Both the position numbers and the translations under genes were made by a program. Shown in pieces: positions 15,002-22,847 of a stretch of 56,801 bases of DNA. The stretch's first letter is position 1, and each line of letters begins with the position of its first letter. The stretch is from an uncultured bacterium. Its GTDB lineage: Bacteria > Bacillota > Clostridia > Lachnospirales > Lachnospiraceae. The notes below the pieces were generated by a model. That model searched no databases, was not told the origin of the DNA, and saw only the letters and a program-made list of their open reading frames with translations. The stretch covers positions 1 to 56,801 of the forward strand of contig CAJMRM010000012.1 of NCBI GenBank assembly GCA_905215775.1, in the 5' to 3' direction.

Positions 15002-16090
15002 ATGAAAACAAAGGTGATTAAGATAAAAGATAAGACAAGACCGGAGGACGGGGAGCTTTTGGAGGCGGCAGAGATATTGAGAAACGGCGGCCTGGTGGCC
15101 TTCCCAACAGAGACGGTCTACGGTCTGGGAGCCAACGCCCTGGATGAGGCAGCGGCCAAAAAGATCTATGCGGCCAAGGGGCGGCCGTCGGATAATCCGC
15201 TGATCGCCCATATCTCGTCCATGGAGGAGCTTCCGGCCCTGGTCCGGGAGATCCCGGAGGCGGGAAGGAAGCTGGCGGAAAAATACTGGCCGGGTCCGCT
15301 GACCATGATCTTCCCTAAAAAGGATGTGGTGCCCTACGGGACCACGGGAGGACTGGACACGGTGGCGGTCCGGATGCCGTCGGATCCGGTGGCAAGCCGG
15401 CTCATCAGGCTGGCCGGTATCCCGGTGGCGGCCCCCAGCGCAAATACCTCCGGACGGCCGAGTCCCACCCGGGCGGAGCATGTGATCGAGGATATGGACG
15501 GAAAGATCGAGATGATCCTGGACGGCGGCCAGGTGGGCATCGGCGTGGAGTCCACCATTGTGGACGTGTCCGGCCCGGTTCCCACGCTCCTGCGGCCGGG
15601 AGCCGTCACCCTGGAGATGCTCCGGGAGACCCTGGGTCAGGTGGAGGTGGATCCGGTGATCCTGGGGCCGGTGAAGGGCGATATGAAGCCCAAGGCTCCG
15701 GGGATGAAATACCGGCACTATGCTCCGAAAGCGGATATGGTCCTGGTGGAGGGAGCCATGGAGGACGTGGTGGCCTATATTAACCGGGAAGCGGCAAAGG
15801 CCATGGAGGCTGGAAAAAAGGTGGGGATCATCTGCACCAGAGAAAGCAGGGAGCTGTATCCCCAGGGAATTCTGGAGGTCATAGGAAGCCGGAGCCAGGA
15901 GGAAACGGTGGCCCACAACCTGTTTGCAGTGCTGCGGGATTTTGACGGCCGCCAGGTGGACTGTATTTTTTCCGAGAGCTTTTCCGAGGACCGGCTGGGC
16001 CAGGCCATTATGAACCGGCTCTGCAAGGCGGCGGGATATCATATTGTGAAATGCGGCGGGCCGTCGGAGGAGCAGGCGGCACACCAGTAA
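15002..16090 (+). CDS. Threonylcarbamoyl-AMP synthase (Sua5 type)
   Basis: Makes L-threonylcarbamoyladenylate from threonine, bicarbonate and ATP, the first step of t6A at position 37 of ANN-decoding tRNAs. The 362-residue protein is the long Sua5 form: a YrdC domain (about 15-205) with FPTETVYGLG and KGRPSDNPL motifs, then a linker and a C-terminal Sua5 domain (about 240-345). ATG 15002 is chosen because an upstream frame start would lie inside the hairpin. The dCMP deaminase gene follows after 14 bases. This looks like a normal, complete housekeeping gene. Confidence 0.93.
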   Translation: MKTKVIKIKDKTRPEDGELLEAAEILRNGGLVAFPTETVYGLGANALDEAAAKKIYAAKGRPSDNPLIAHISSMEELPALVREIPEAGRKLAEKYWPGPLTMIFPKKDVVPYGTTGGLDTVAVRMPSDPVASRLIRLAGIPVAAPSANTSGRPSPTRAEHVIEDMDGKIEMILDGGQVGIGVESTIVDVSGPVPTLLRPGAVTLEMLRETLGQVEVDPVILGPVKGDMKPKAPGMKYRHYAPKADMVLVEGAMEDVVAYINREAAKAMEAGKKVGIICTRESRELYPQGILEVIGSRSQEETVAHNLFAVLRDFDGRQVDCIFSESFSEDRLGQAIMNRLCKAAGYHIVKCGGPSEEQAAHQ

Positions 16091-16104
16091 AAATGGAGGG
16101 CGTC

Positions 16105-16593
16105 ATGTCAGAAAAAAGAAGAGGCTATATTACATGGGACGAATATTTCATGGGCGTTGCAAAGCTGTCGGCCATGCGTTCCAAGGATCCCAGCACCCAG
16201 GTGGGAGCCTGCATCGTCAGCGAGGACAACAAGATCCTGTCCATGGGCTACAACGGCTTTCCCAAGGGCTGCTCCGACGATGAGTTTCCATGGGGAAAGG
16301 GCGATCCGGACGATTACAACGATAAATATTTATATGTGACCCACAGCGAGCTGAACGCCATTTTAAATTACCGGGGCGGGAGCCTGGAGGGGAGCAAGCT
16401 GTACGTGACCCTGTTCCCCTGCAACGAATGTGCCAAGGCCATTATCCAGGCCGGGATCCGTACCATCATCTACGAAAGCGATAAATACGCCGATACTCCC
16501 GCCACCCGGGCGTCCAAGCGGATGTTAAATGCGGCGGGGGTCCGGTACTACCAGTACAGCCCCACGGGAAGAAAGATCGAGTATTATGTGTAA
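16105..16593 (+). CDS. Deoxycytidylate (dCMP) deaminase
   Basis: Zinc enzyme that converts dCMP to dUMP for dTTP synthesis. The 162 residues carry the cytidine-deaminase signature: THSELNAI (zinc His and catalytic Glu) and PCNECAK (two zinc Cys). A DPSTQVGACIV block and the substrate loop GYNGFPKG sit upstream of these. ATG 16105 has a TGGAGGGCGTC site. The stop overlaps the start of the radical SAM gene by eight bases, indicating one transcription unit from sua5 onward. ComEB-like proteins of competence loci are close relatives, but no com genes are present here. Confidence 0.92.
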   Translation: MSEKRRGYITWDEYFMGVAKLSAMRSKDPSTQVGACIVSEDNKILSMGYNGFPKGCSDDEFPWGKGDPDDYNDKYLYVTHSELNAILNYRGGSLEGSKLYVTLFPCNECAKAIIQAGIRTIIYESDKYADTPATRASKRMLNAAGVRYYQYSPTGRKIEYYV

Positions 16594-18511
16594 AAGGTTT
16601 TTACTGGCGGCAGTGAACGCCAGATATATCCATTCCAATCCGGGCGTATACAGCCTGCGGGCCTTTGCAAAGGAGCGCCTTCCGGAGGCGGAGATTGAGA
16701 TCGCCGAATATACCATCAACCATCAGATGGACATGGTCTTACAGGACATTTACAGGAAAAAGCCGGATTTTGTCGGCTTTTCCTGCTATATATGGAATAT
16801 TTCCCAGGTGTATGAGCTGGCCAGGGACCTGAAGCAGGTCCTGCCGGAAACGGAGATCTGGCTGGGCGGGCCGGAGGTATCCTATGACGGGGAGAAGATC
16901 CTTTCCCAGGAGCCGGAGATCCGGGGGATCATGCGCGGCGAAGGGGAGCTGACCTTTTCCCAGGTGGCGGAGGCGTACCTGGCGGCGGAGGACACGGGGG
17001 ACGGACTCCTGGAGCGTCTGGCAGAGATCCGGTGGATCACCTACCGGGACAGCGCCGGGGCCGTCTGTGAAAATGGCCCCCAGCGCCTCCTTTCCATGGA
17101 CGAGATCCCCTTTTATTATAAGGACATGGCCGGATTTGAAAACAGGATCGTTTATTATGAGAGCAGCCGCGGCTGTCCCTTTTCCTGCAGCTACTGCCTG
17201 TCCTCCATTGATAAGTCGGTGCGGTTCAGGAGTCTTTCCCTGGTGAAAAAGGAGCTGGATTTCTTTCTGGACAGGAAGGTCCCCCAGGTAAAGTTCGTGG
17301 ACCGGACCTTTAACTGCCGGAGGGAGCATACCCTTGGCATCTGGAAACATATCCTGGACCATGACAACGGCGTCACCAACTTCCATTTTGAGGTGTCGGC
17401 GGATCTGTTCGACGAGGAGGAGCTGGAAATGATCGGCCGGATGCGGCCTGGACTCATCCAGCTGGAGATCGGCGTCCAGTCTACCAATCCGGATACCATC
17501 CGGGAGATCCGGAGAAAAATGGACCTTACGAAGCTTGAGGCCGCTGTGGACAGGGTCCATGGATACCGGAATACCCATCAGCATCTGGATCTGATCGCCG
17601 GACTGCCCTGGGAGGACCTGGGTTCCTTTTTCCGGTCCTTTGACCAGGTGTACCGTATGAAGCCGGACCAGCTCCAGCTGGGCTTTTTAAAGGTATTAAA
17701 GGGCTCTTACATGGCATCCCAGGCCGGGGCCTACGGCCTCCGTTACCGGATGACGCCGCCCTACGAGGTGCTGTCCACCCGCTGGCTCTCCTACGGGGAT
17801 GTGATCCGGCTAAAGGCCATGGAGGAAATGGTGGAGGTCTATTATAACAGCGGCCAGTTTTTCCGTACCTTAAGCCTTCTGGAGAAGGAGTATGCTTCTC
17901 CGTCGCAGATGTTCCTGGACCTGGCCGCATATTACGAGGACCATGGCTTCAGTGGCCAAAGCCACAGCCGCATGGCCCGCTATGAGCTTCTTTACGGGTT
18001 CATCAGGGAGCGGGAGGAAAAGAAACGGGAATCGGTCCGGAACGGGGAAACCGCTTCCGGAAGGGAGGAGCCGGAGCCTCCGGACTGCCTTCCGGCCTTC
18101 CGGGACCGGCTCATGGAGGATCTGTATTTAAGGGAAAATATCAAGAGCCGTCCGTCCTTTGCCATGGACCAGACTCCCTTTAAGGACAGGATCCGGGAGT
18201 TTTTCCAGGCAGAGGAGCAGGAGAGAAGGTGGCTTCCTGCCTATAAGGACTACGACAGCCGCCAGATGGCGAACATGGCCCACTTAGAGGCCATGGAGGA
18301 CGGGAGCTTTCTCCTGTTCGATTATAAGGAGCGGGATCCCCTATGGAAAAATGCCCGGGTCCTGCGGTTCAGATATGAAAAAATATGCGCAGATACAGAA
18401 AGAGGAACGTATGAAGGAATCGAAGAAAGCCAGAGCAGAGCGGGTGGACGCCATCCTGGCGCGGCTGGACGCGGAGTATGGCACCGAGTACCGCTGCTAC
18501 CTGGATCATGA
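16586..18511 (+). CDS. B12-binding-domain radical SAM protein
   Basis: A 641-residue protein with an N-terminal cobalamin-binding fold (about 1-145, with GGPEVSYD in the usual strand-loop), then a radical SAM barrel (about 170-400) whose cluster motif is CPFSCSYC. A C-terminal DUF4080-like region follows. These enzymes cleave AdoMet to a radical, and the reaction of this subfamily is unknown. The gene overlaps the dCMP deaminase end by eight bases and the endonuclease III start by 101 bases. The last 35 or so residues, read over the nth gene, are Gly/Arg/Ser-rich and unlike the rest, so the natural end may have been lost by a small frame change. Confidence 0.88.
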   Translation: MCKRFLLAAVNARYIHSNPGVYSLRAFAKERLPEAEIEIAEYTINHQMDMVLQDIYRKKPDFVGFSCYIWNISQVYELARDLKQVLPETEIWLGGPEVSYDGEKILSQEPEIRGIMRGEGELTFSQVAEAYLAAEDTGDGLLERLAEIRWITYRDSAGAVCENGPQRLLSMDEIPFYYKDMAGFENRIVYYESSRGCPFSCSYCLSSIDKSVRFRSLSLVKKELDFFLDRKVPQVKFVDRTFNCRREHTLGIWKHILDHDNGVTNFHFEVSADLFDEEELEMIGRMRPGLIQLEIGVQSTNPDTIREIRRKMDLTKLEAAVDRVHGYRNTHQHLDLIAGLPWEDLGSFFRSFDQVYRMKPDQLQLGFLKVLKGSYMASQAGAYGLRYRMTPPYEVLSTRWLSYGDVIRLKAMEEMVEVYYNSGQFFRTLSLLEKEYASPSQMFLDLAAYYEDHGFSGQSHSRMARYELLYGFIREREEKKRESVRNGETASGREEPEPPDCLPAFRDRLMEDLYLRENIKSRPSFAMDQTPFKDRIREFFQAEEQERRWLPAYKDYDSRQMANMAHLEAMEDGSFLLFDYKERDPLWKNARVLRFRYEKICADTERGTYEGIEESQSRAGGRHPGAAGRGVWHRVPLLPGS

Positions 18512-19067
18512 AACGCCATGGCAGCTTCTGATTGCCGTGATCCTAAGCGCCCAGTGTACCGACGCCCGGGTCAATCTGGTCACCAAGGAGCTGTTTAAAA
18601 AATACAGGAGCCTGGAGGACTTTGCGGCGGCAGAGCTTTCAGAGCTGGAGCAGGATATCCATTCCACGGGCTTTTACCATATGAAGGCAAAAAATATCAT
18701 CTCCTGCTGTAAGGATCTGGTGGAAAAGCACGGGGGCGCCGTTCCCAGGGAGCTTTCGGAGCTGACGGCCCTGGCGGGAGTGGGGAGAAAGACGGCCAAT
18801 GTGATCCGGGGCAATGTGTACGGCGATCCCAGCATCGTGGTGGACACCCATGTGAAGCGGATCTCAAAAAAGCTGGGGCTTACAAAGGCCGACGATCCGG
18901 AGAAGGCAGAATATGAGCTGATGGAGGTGCTTCCCAAGGACCACTGGATCCTGTGGAACATCCATATCATCACCCTGGGACGTACCATCTGCACGGCCAG
19001 AAATCCCAAATGCAGCCAGTGCTTCCTCAGAGAACTGTGTCCATCGGCGGGAGGGATGAAGGAATGA
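18411..19067 (+). CDS. nth: Endonuclease III, DNA glycosylase/AP lyase
   Basis: Removes oxidised pyrimidines and nicks the abasic site. The 218-residue protein has the helix-hairpin-helix LAGVGRKTANVI with the catalytic Lys upstream in the SAQCTD-containing domain, the catalytic Asp in VVDTHV, and a C-terminal 4Fe-4S loop with spacing Cys-x6-Cys-x2-Cys-x5-Cys. ATG 18411 follows AGAGGAACGT; an upstream in-frame ATG at 18375 is possible. The stop overlaps the next start (ATGA), so it is coupled to the exonuclease gene. Confidence 0.93.
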   Translation: MKESKKARAERVDAILARLDAEYGTEYRCYLDHETPWQLLIAVILSAQCTDARVNLVTKELFKKYRSLEDFAAAELSELEQDIHSTGFYHMKAKNIISCCKDLVEKHGGAVPRELSELTALAGVGRKTANVIRGNVYGDPSIVVDTHVKRISKKLGLTKADDPEKAEYELMEVLPKDHWILWNIHIITLGRTICTARNPKCSQCFLRELCPSAGGMKE

Positions 19068-19888
19068 TGGAGGAACGGAAGACGGATACGGGGAAGACCG
19101 CAGACGGAGCGGTCCGGGAAAAGGTGATCCGGCCCGGGGACGGCCCGGCGGATTCCTATGTGGCCATCGATCTGGAGACCACAGGGATCGGGGCAAAACG
19201 GGAAAAGATCACGGAGATCGGTATGGTAAAGGTGGAAAACGGAGCGGTAACGGAGACGTACCATACCATGGTGAACCCGGGGCGACCCATACCGGTGCAC
19301 ATCACGGAGCTGACCGGGATCGACGACCATATGGTAAAGGACGCGCCCATGATCCAGGAGGTGATCGGAGAGGTCATCGCCTTCTGCGGAGAGCTTCCGG
19401 TCCTGGGCCATCAGATCATGTTCGACTATGGCTTCCTGGTCCAGGCGGCGGTCAACGGGAAGCTGCGGTTTGAGCGGAAGGGCATCGACACCTTAAAGCT
19501 CTGCCGGAAATTCATGCCGCCGGAGGAGAAAAAGAACCTGGCGGCGGCCTGCGCCTATTTCCACGCAGCCCAGGACACGGCCCACCGGGCTCTTTCGGAC
19601 GCCATGGCGGCTCATGAGCTGTACCAGGCCATGAAGCGGCAGTATCTGTCCGGCAATGAGGACGCTTTTACGCCCAAGGTCCTCCAGTACAAGGCAAAAA
19701 AGGAAAGGCAGGCCACCCAGAGACAAAAACAACACTTGCATGATCTGCTAAAATATCATAAAATAGACCTAACTGTCTCCATGGATTCCATGTCGGGAAA
19801 CGAGATCTCCAGAATGACCGACCGAATCATCTTTACCCATGGAAGGATTCCGGAAAATGAGAGGGGCAGGGATAAGAAACCGGAATAA
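19064..19888 (+). CDS. DnaQ-like 3'-5' exonuclease
   Basis: A 274-residue protein with a DEDDh exonuclease domain at about 25-195: AIDLETTG (first Asp/Glu), the HITELTGIDD block typical of PolC-type proofreading domains, HQIMFDYGFL (third Asp) and the HRALSDA box with the catalytic His and Asp. The C-terminal 75 residues are basic and helical and may bind DNA. It overlaps nth by four bases, and the pairing suggests a DNA repair or proofreading-like job. The first 24 residues are charged and not part of the fold. It is shorter than polymerase subunits and stands alone. Confidence 0.9.
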   Translation: MMEERKTDTGKTADGAVREKVIRPGDGPADSYVAIDLETTGIGAKREKITEIGMVKVENGAVTETYHTMVNPGRPIPVHITELTGIDDHMVKDAPMIQEVIGEVIAFCGELPVLGHQIMFDYGFLVQAAVNGKLRFERKGIDTLKLCRKFMPPEEKKNLAAACAYFHAAQDTAHRALSDAMAAHELYQAMKRQYLSGNEDAFTPKVLQYKAKKERQATQRQKQHLHDLLKYHKIDLTVSMDSMSGNEISRMTDRIIFTHGRIPENERGRDKKPE

Positions 19889-19918
19889 AGATAAAATGAA
19901 ATAAAAGAGGTGAAAGTC

Positions 19919-20035
19919 ATGATAAATATGAATAATAAAAAAACAAAGAAGGTCATCTCCACCATCGTCGTGGTCCTGGTGGTTGCGGCCATGGTGATCC
20001 CCATGATCCTGGGCTCCTTAATGTCCATGCTGTAA
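19919..20035 (+). CDS. 38-residue single-pass membrane peptide
   Basis: A short gene with a good AAAGAGGTGAAAGTC ribosome site. The peptide has a basic start (Asn/Lys-rich, about 11 residues), one hydrophobic helix of about 20 residues rich in Val/Ile/Met, and a short C-terminal LMSML tail. It has no cleavage site or cysteine. Its stop is 12 bases before the vanW start, so the two are co-transcribed. Small basic-plus-helix peptides like this are common in Clostridia and uncharacterised. It could be a membrane-complex accessory to the VanW protein. Confidence 0.65.
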   Translation: MINMNNKKTKKVISTIVVVLVVAAMVIPMILGSLMSML

Positions 20036-20047
20036 AAGGAGAGGGAT

Positions 20048-21688
20048 ATGAGAAAATATGTGTGGAGTACAGGCACGGCTGCGGTAATGGCAGCCGGTCT
20101 GGTTTTTATGACGCCATTTTCCTCCCGGGCAGCGGAGCCTATGCCGGCGGGGATCTCTGTGGACGGCGAGAGCCTGGAGGGACTGACCGAGGCCGAGGCG
20201 GAGGAGCAGATACAGAACCGGGCAGAGGAGAAGCTGGCCCGGGAGATCACGCTGACCATCGGGGACATGTCGTTCCCGGCGGATTCCGCTGACCTGGGGA
20301 TCGCCTGGAAAAACGAGGATCGGGTAAGGCAGGCCTTAAAGGATGCGGAGATCAAAGGGAACCTGATCCACAGATATATGAAGAAAAAGGACCTGGAAAC
20401 AGAGCCGGTGGATCTGGAGCTGGAATTTTCGGCGGATCCGGAGAGGATCGCCGCGTTTGTGGATGCGGAATGCAGGGATGCGGTCCGGGAGGCCTCTGAC
20501 GCCTCCATTACCAGGGCCAACGGTGAATTTGTGCTCACACCGTCGGTGGTAGGGACTGCCGTGGACCCGGAGGCCACCGGGGCTGCCATCGGCGCGGCCT
20601 TCAGCCAGGCGGACGGCGCCTCCGGAACGGTCTCTGCGGCGGCGGTGGTAACAGAAAAGCAGCCGGAGATCACCACAGAGGAGCTGGCCTCCATCAAGGA
20701 CGTGCTGGGGACCTTTTCCACCAGCTTTAAGACCAGCGGTGCTTCCCGTTCCACCAATCTCCAGGTGGGGGCGGCCAAGATCAACGGCCGGGTCCTGATG
20801 CCGGGAGAGGTGCTGTCGGGGTATGAATGCATGCAGCCCTTTACCGTTGCCAACGGCTACCGGGCGGCTACGGCTTACGAAAACGGCCGTTCAGTGGACA
20901 GCATCGGCGGCGGCGTGTGCCAGATCTCCACGACCCTTTATAACGCTTCGCTGCTGGCGGAGCTGGAGATCGTCCAGAGGCAGAACCATTCCATGACCGT
21001 GGGATACGTGAAGCCGTCCATGGATGCGGCTATTGCCGGAACGTATAAGGATATCAAGATCCGGAATCCGTATGATACGCCTATTTATGTGGAGGGAGTC
21101 ACCTCCGGAAAGACGCTGACCTTTACCATTTATGGAAAAGAAACGAGACCGGCCAACCGGACGCTGAAATTTGAGTCTGTGACGCTCCAGGTCATGGGAG
21201 CCGGCGCGCCCATCGAGCAGGTGGACAATTCCCTGGCTCCGGGAGCCAGGGTGAAGGTGGACTCCGGCCATACGGGTCTTAAGTCAGAGCTTTATAAGTG
21301 CGTATATGTGGACGGAGAGCTGAAGGAGCGGACCCTTTTAAATAAGGATACGTACAACGCCTCCAGACCCATTTACCGGGTGGGACCGGCGGCTCCGGCG
21401 GTAACGGATCCGGGTGCGGCGGTACCTGGAGCAGATCCGGCGGCTCCGTCTGACGGGACTCCGGAAGCGCCTGCGGAAACCACGCCTCCGGCAGCAACGG
21501 AAGCTCCGGCGGAGGAAAATACGCCTCCGGCAGAGGGACCGGCTGGTCCGGGCTATACGCCTGGCCCGGGAATGCCCGGGGATCCGGCGGGAAACAGCAG
21601 TCCCGGGGGAAATGTGGGTCCCGGCGGTCCCGGAGCAGGAAACGGCGGTGAGCCGGGGCCAGGGAACACAGCCGGCCCTGGAGCATAG
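20048..21688 (+). CDS. Secreted VanW-family protein with Pro/Gly/Ala-rich tail
   Basis: A 546-residue exported protein: signal peptide (1-30, ending near SSRAAEP), one or two peptidoglycan-binding-4 domains (about 35-215), a VanW domain (about 220-375) with the GGGVCQISTTLYNA signature, a G5-like strand region (about 380-445) and a roughly 95-residue low-complexity tail rich in Pro, Gly, Ala, Glu and Thr. VanW-domain proteins sit at the cell wall. Their activity is still unclear, and the name comes from vancomycin-resistance clusters, which this is not. The tail may be a flexible wall spacer. The AAAGGAGAGGGAT ribosome site fixes the start. Confidence 0.88.
   Translation: MRKYVWSTGTAAVMAAGLVFMTPFSSRAAEPMPAGISVDGESLEGLTEAEAEEQIQNRAEEKLAREITLTIGDMSFPADSADLGIAWKNEDRVRQALKDAEIKGNLIHRYMKKKDLETEPVDLELEFSADPERIAAFVDAECRDAVREASDASITRANGEFVLTPSVVGTAVDPEATGAAIGAAFSQADGASGTVSAAAVVTEKQPEITTEELASIKDVLGTFSTSFKTSGASRSTNLQVGAAKINGRVLMPGEVLSGYECMQPFTVANGYRAATAYENGRSVDSIGGGVCQISTTLYNASLLAELEIVQRQNHSMTVGYVKPSMDAAIAGTYKDIKIRNPYDTPIYVEGVTSGKTLTFTIYGKETRPANRTLKFESVTLQVMGAGAPIEQVDNSLAPGARVKVDSGHTGLKSELYKCVYVDGELKERTLLNKDTYNASRPIYRVGPAAPAVTDPGAAVPGADPAAPSDGTPEAPAETTPPAATEAPAEENTPPAEGPAGPGYTPGPGMPGDPAGNSSPGGNVGPGGPGAGNGGEPGPGNTAGPGA
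21400..21686. repeat. Low-complexity coding tract (vanW tail)
   Basis: GC-rich imperfect repeats of CCGGCG/CCTCCGG and GGTCCCGG-like units encode the Pro/Gly/Ala-rich tail of the VanW protein. Such tracts often change length between strains. Confidence 0.7.
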
Positions 21689-21700
21689 GAGAATCGGAAT

Positions 21701-22270
21701 ATGAGAAGGATCGAGCGGGAACCCCATGGCAGGGGGCGTTTTGTGCCGGGACAGGATCTGGTGGCAGCCGGATGCATCGGAAAAGCGGGCGCCCTGGCTG
21801 CCATGGAAAAGAAAAGGGAAGCTCTGGAGGACAGATTCCATAGCGGATTTCTGGACCGTCTGAAAACGGCGGCGGAGAGAACTCTGGATCTGCCCCGGGA
21901 ATTTTTTGAGGATCCTGGCGTAACTGAATGGGAATATGTGGAGGAGGGCGGCATTCTGGCCGCCCTCTGGAATATATCGGGGGCTTATGAGCAGGGAATC
22001 TCATTCTCCCTTCTGAAGATCCCGGTGAGCCAGGAGATCATAGAGGTATGCGAGCTGTTTGACTTAAACCCTTACCGTCTCCGGTCGGGCCAGTGCGTGC
22101 TGATGGTCTCAGACCATGGCTGGGATCTGGCGGAGCGGCTCAGGGACATGGGGATCGAGGCCGCGGTCATTGGAAAGGTGGAGCGGGGGATCGCCAGGAA
22201 AATGACGGGTCTTGGCAGCACCGGATTTCTGGGGCGGCCCCAGCCGGACGAGGTATGGAAGCTGGGATAA
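21701..22270 (+). CDS. AIR-synthase C-terminal-domain-like protein
   Basis: A 189-residue protein. Residues about 85-165 resemble the second half of the AIR synthase/HypE/ThiL fold: a GGILAALWN-type strand-loop, an acidic helix (SQEIIEVCELFDLNP) and a LRSGQCVLMV strand. The first 80 residues are basic and helical and do not form the usual ATP-binding N-terminal half, so the protein is either a split or a shortened member of the superfamily. Its start has AGGAGAATCGGA. It sits upstream of the Lrp/aminotransferase pair on the same strand. A regulatory or sensing role in amino acid metabolism is possible, but no function is known. Confidence 0.6.
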   Translation: MRRIEREPHGRGRFVPGQDLVAAGCIGKAGALAAMEKKREALEDRFHSGFLDRLKTAAERTLDLPREFFEDPGVTEWEYVEEGGILAALWNISGAYEQGISFSLLKIPVSQEIIEVCELFDLNPYRLRSGQCVLMVSDHGWDLAERLRDMGIEAAVIGKVERGIARKMTGLGSTGFLGRPQPDEVWKLG

Positions 22271-22364
22271 AAAATGGACCGGAGGAGCAGGATGCGGGGA
22301 ACGCCTCCGGGAGCTATGTGATGGATCGGGTACGGGGAAGCTTGAGGACATAAGGAGGCGCATT

Positions 22365-22847
22365 ATGCGTGAAAAGATTCTGACTATTATGGAAAAAAAC
22401 AGCCGGATCGATCTGGCTGACCTGGCGGCCCTTCTGGGAGAGAACGAGATCGCAGTGGCCAATGAGATCGCCGATATGGAGAAGGAAAATATCATCTGCG
22501 GCTATCATACCATGATCAACTGGGATAAGACCGGGGAGGAACTGGTGACGGCCCTCATCGAGGTGAAGGTGACGCCCCAGAGAAATATGGGATTTGAAAA
22601 GATCGCGGAGCGGATCTACCAGTACAGCGAGGTAAATTCTGTTTATCTCATGTCCGGCGCCTATGATTTTACGGTGATCGTGGAAGGAAAGACCATGCGC
22701 CAGATCGCCCAGTTCGTTTCGGAGAAGCTGTCCACCATGAATTCTGTTTTAAGCACAGCCACCCACTTCATCCTGAAAAAATACAAGGACCATGGAACGG
22801 TCATGTGTGAAAGACCCGAAGATGAAAGGATGATGATTACCCCGTGA
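22365..22847 (+). CDS. Lrp/AsnC-family transcription regulator
   Basis: A 160-residue feast/famine regulator: N-terminal helix-turn-helix (about 1-55) and C-terminal RAM ligand-binding domain (about 65-145) with the VYLMSGAYDFTVIVEGK-type strand. The family binds amino acids and controls their metabolism as octamers. AAGGAGGCG before ATG 22365 fixes the start, and the upstream frame extension is spurious. The GTG of the aminotransferase overlaps its TGA, so regulator and enzyme are coupled. The aminotransferase substrate is then the likely co-effector (inference). Confidence 0.92.
   Translation: MREKILTIMEKNSRIDLADLAALLGENEIAVANEIADMEKENIICGYHTMINWDKTGEELVTALIEVKVTPQRNMGFEKIAERIYQYSEVNSVYLMSGAYDFTVIVEGKTMRQIAQFVSEKLSTMNSVLSTATHFILKKYKDHGTVMCERPEDERMMITP

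Noticed and set aside
14372..16084. 570-residue frame on the minus strand over fmdE and sua5
   Set aside because: A long antisense shadow that GC-rich codon use produces over real genes; it is Arg/Pro/His-rich and has no motif or start context. The same holds for the other long minus-strand frames at 24428-25630, 50366-51130 and similar places.
20048..21688. Vancomycin-resistance gene vanW
   Set aside because: Only the VanW domain name links it. There is no vanHAX or vanRS gene here, and secreted VanW-domain proteins are common in Clostridia.
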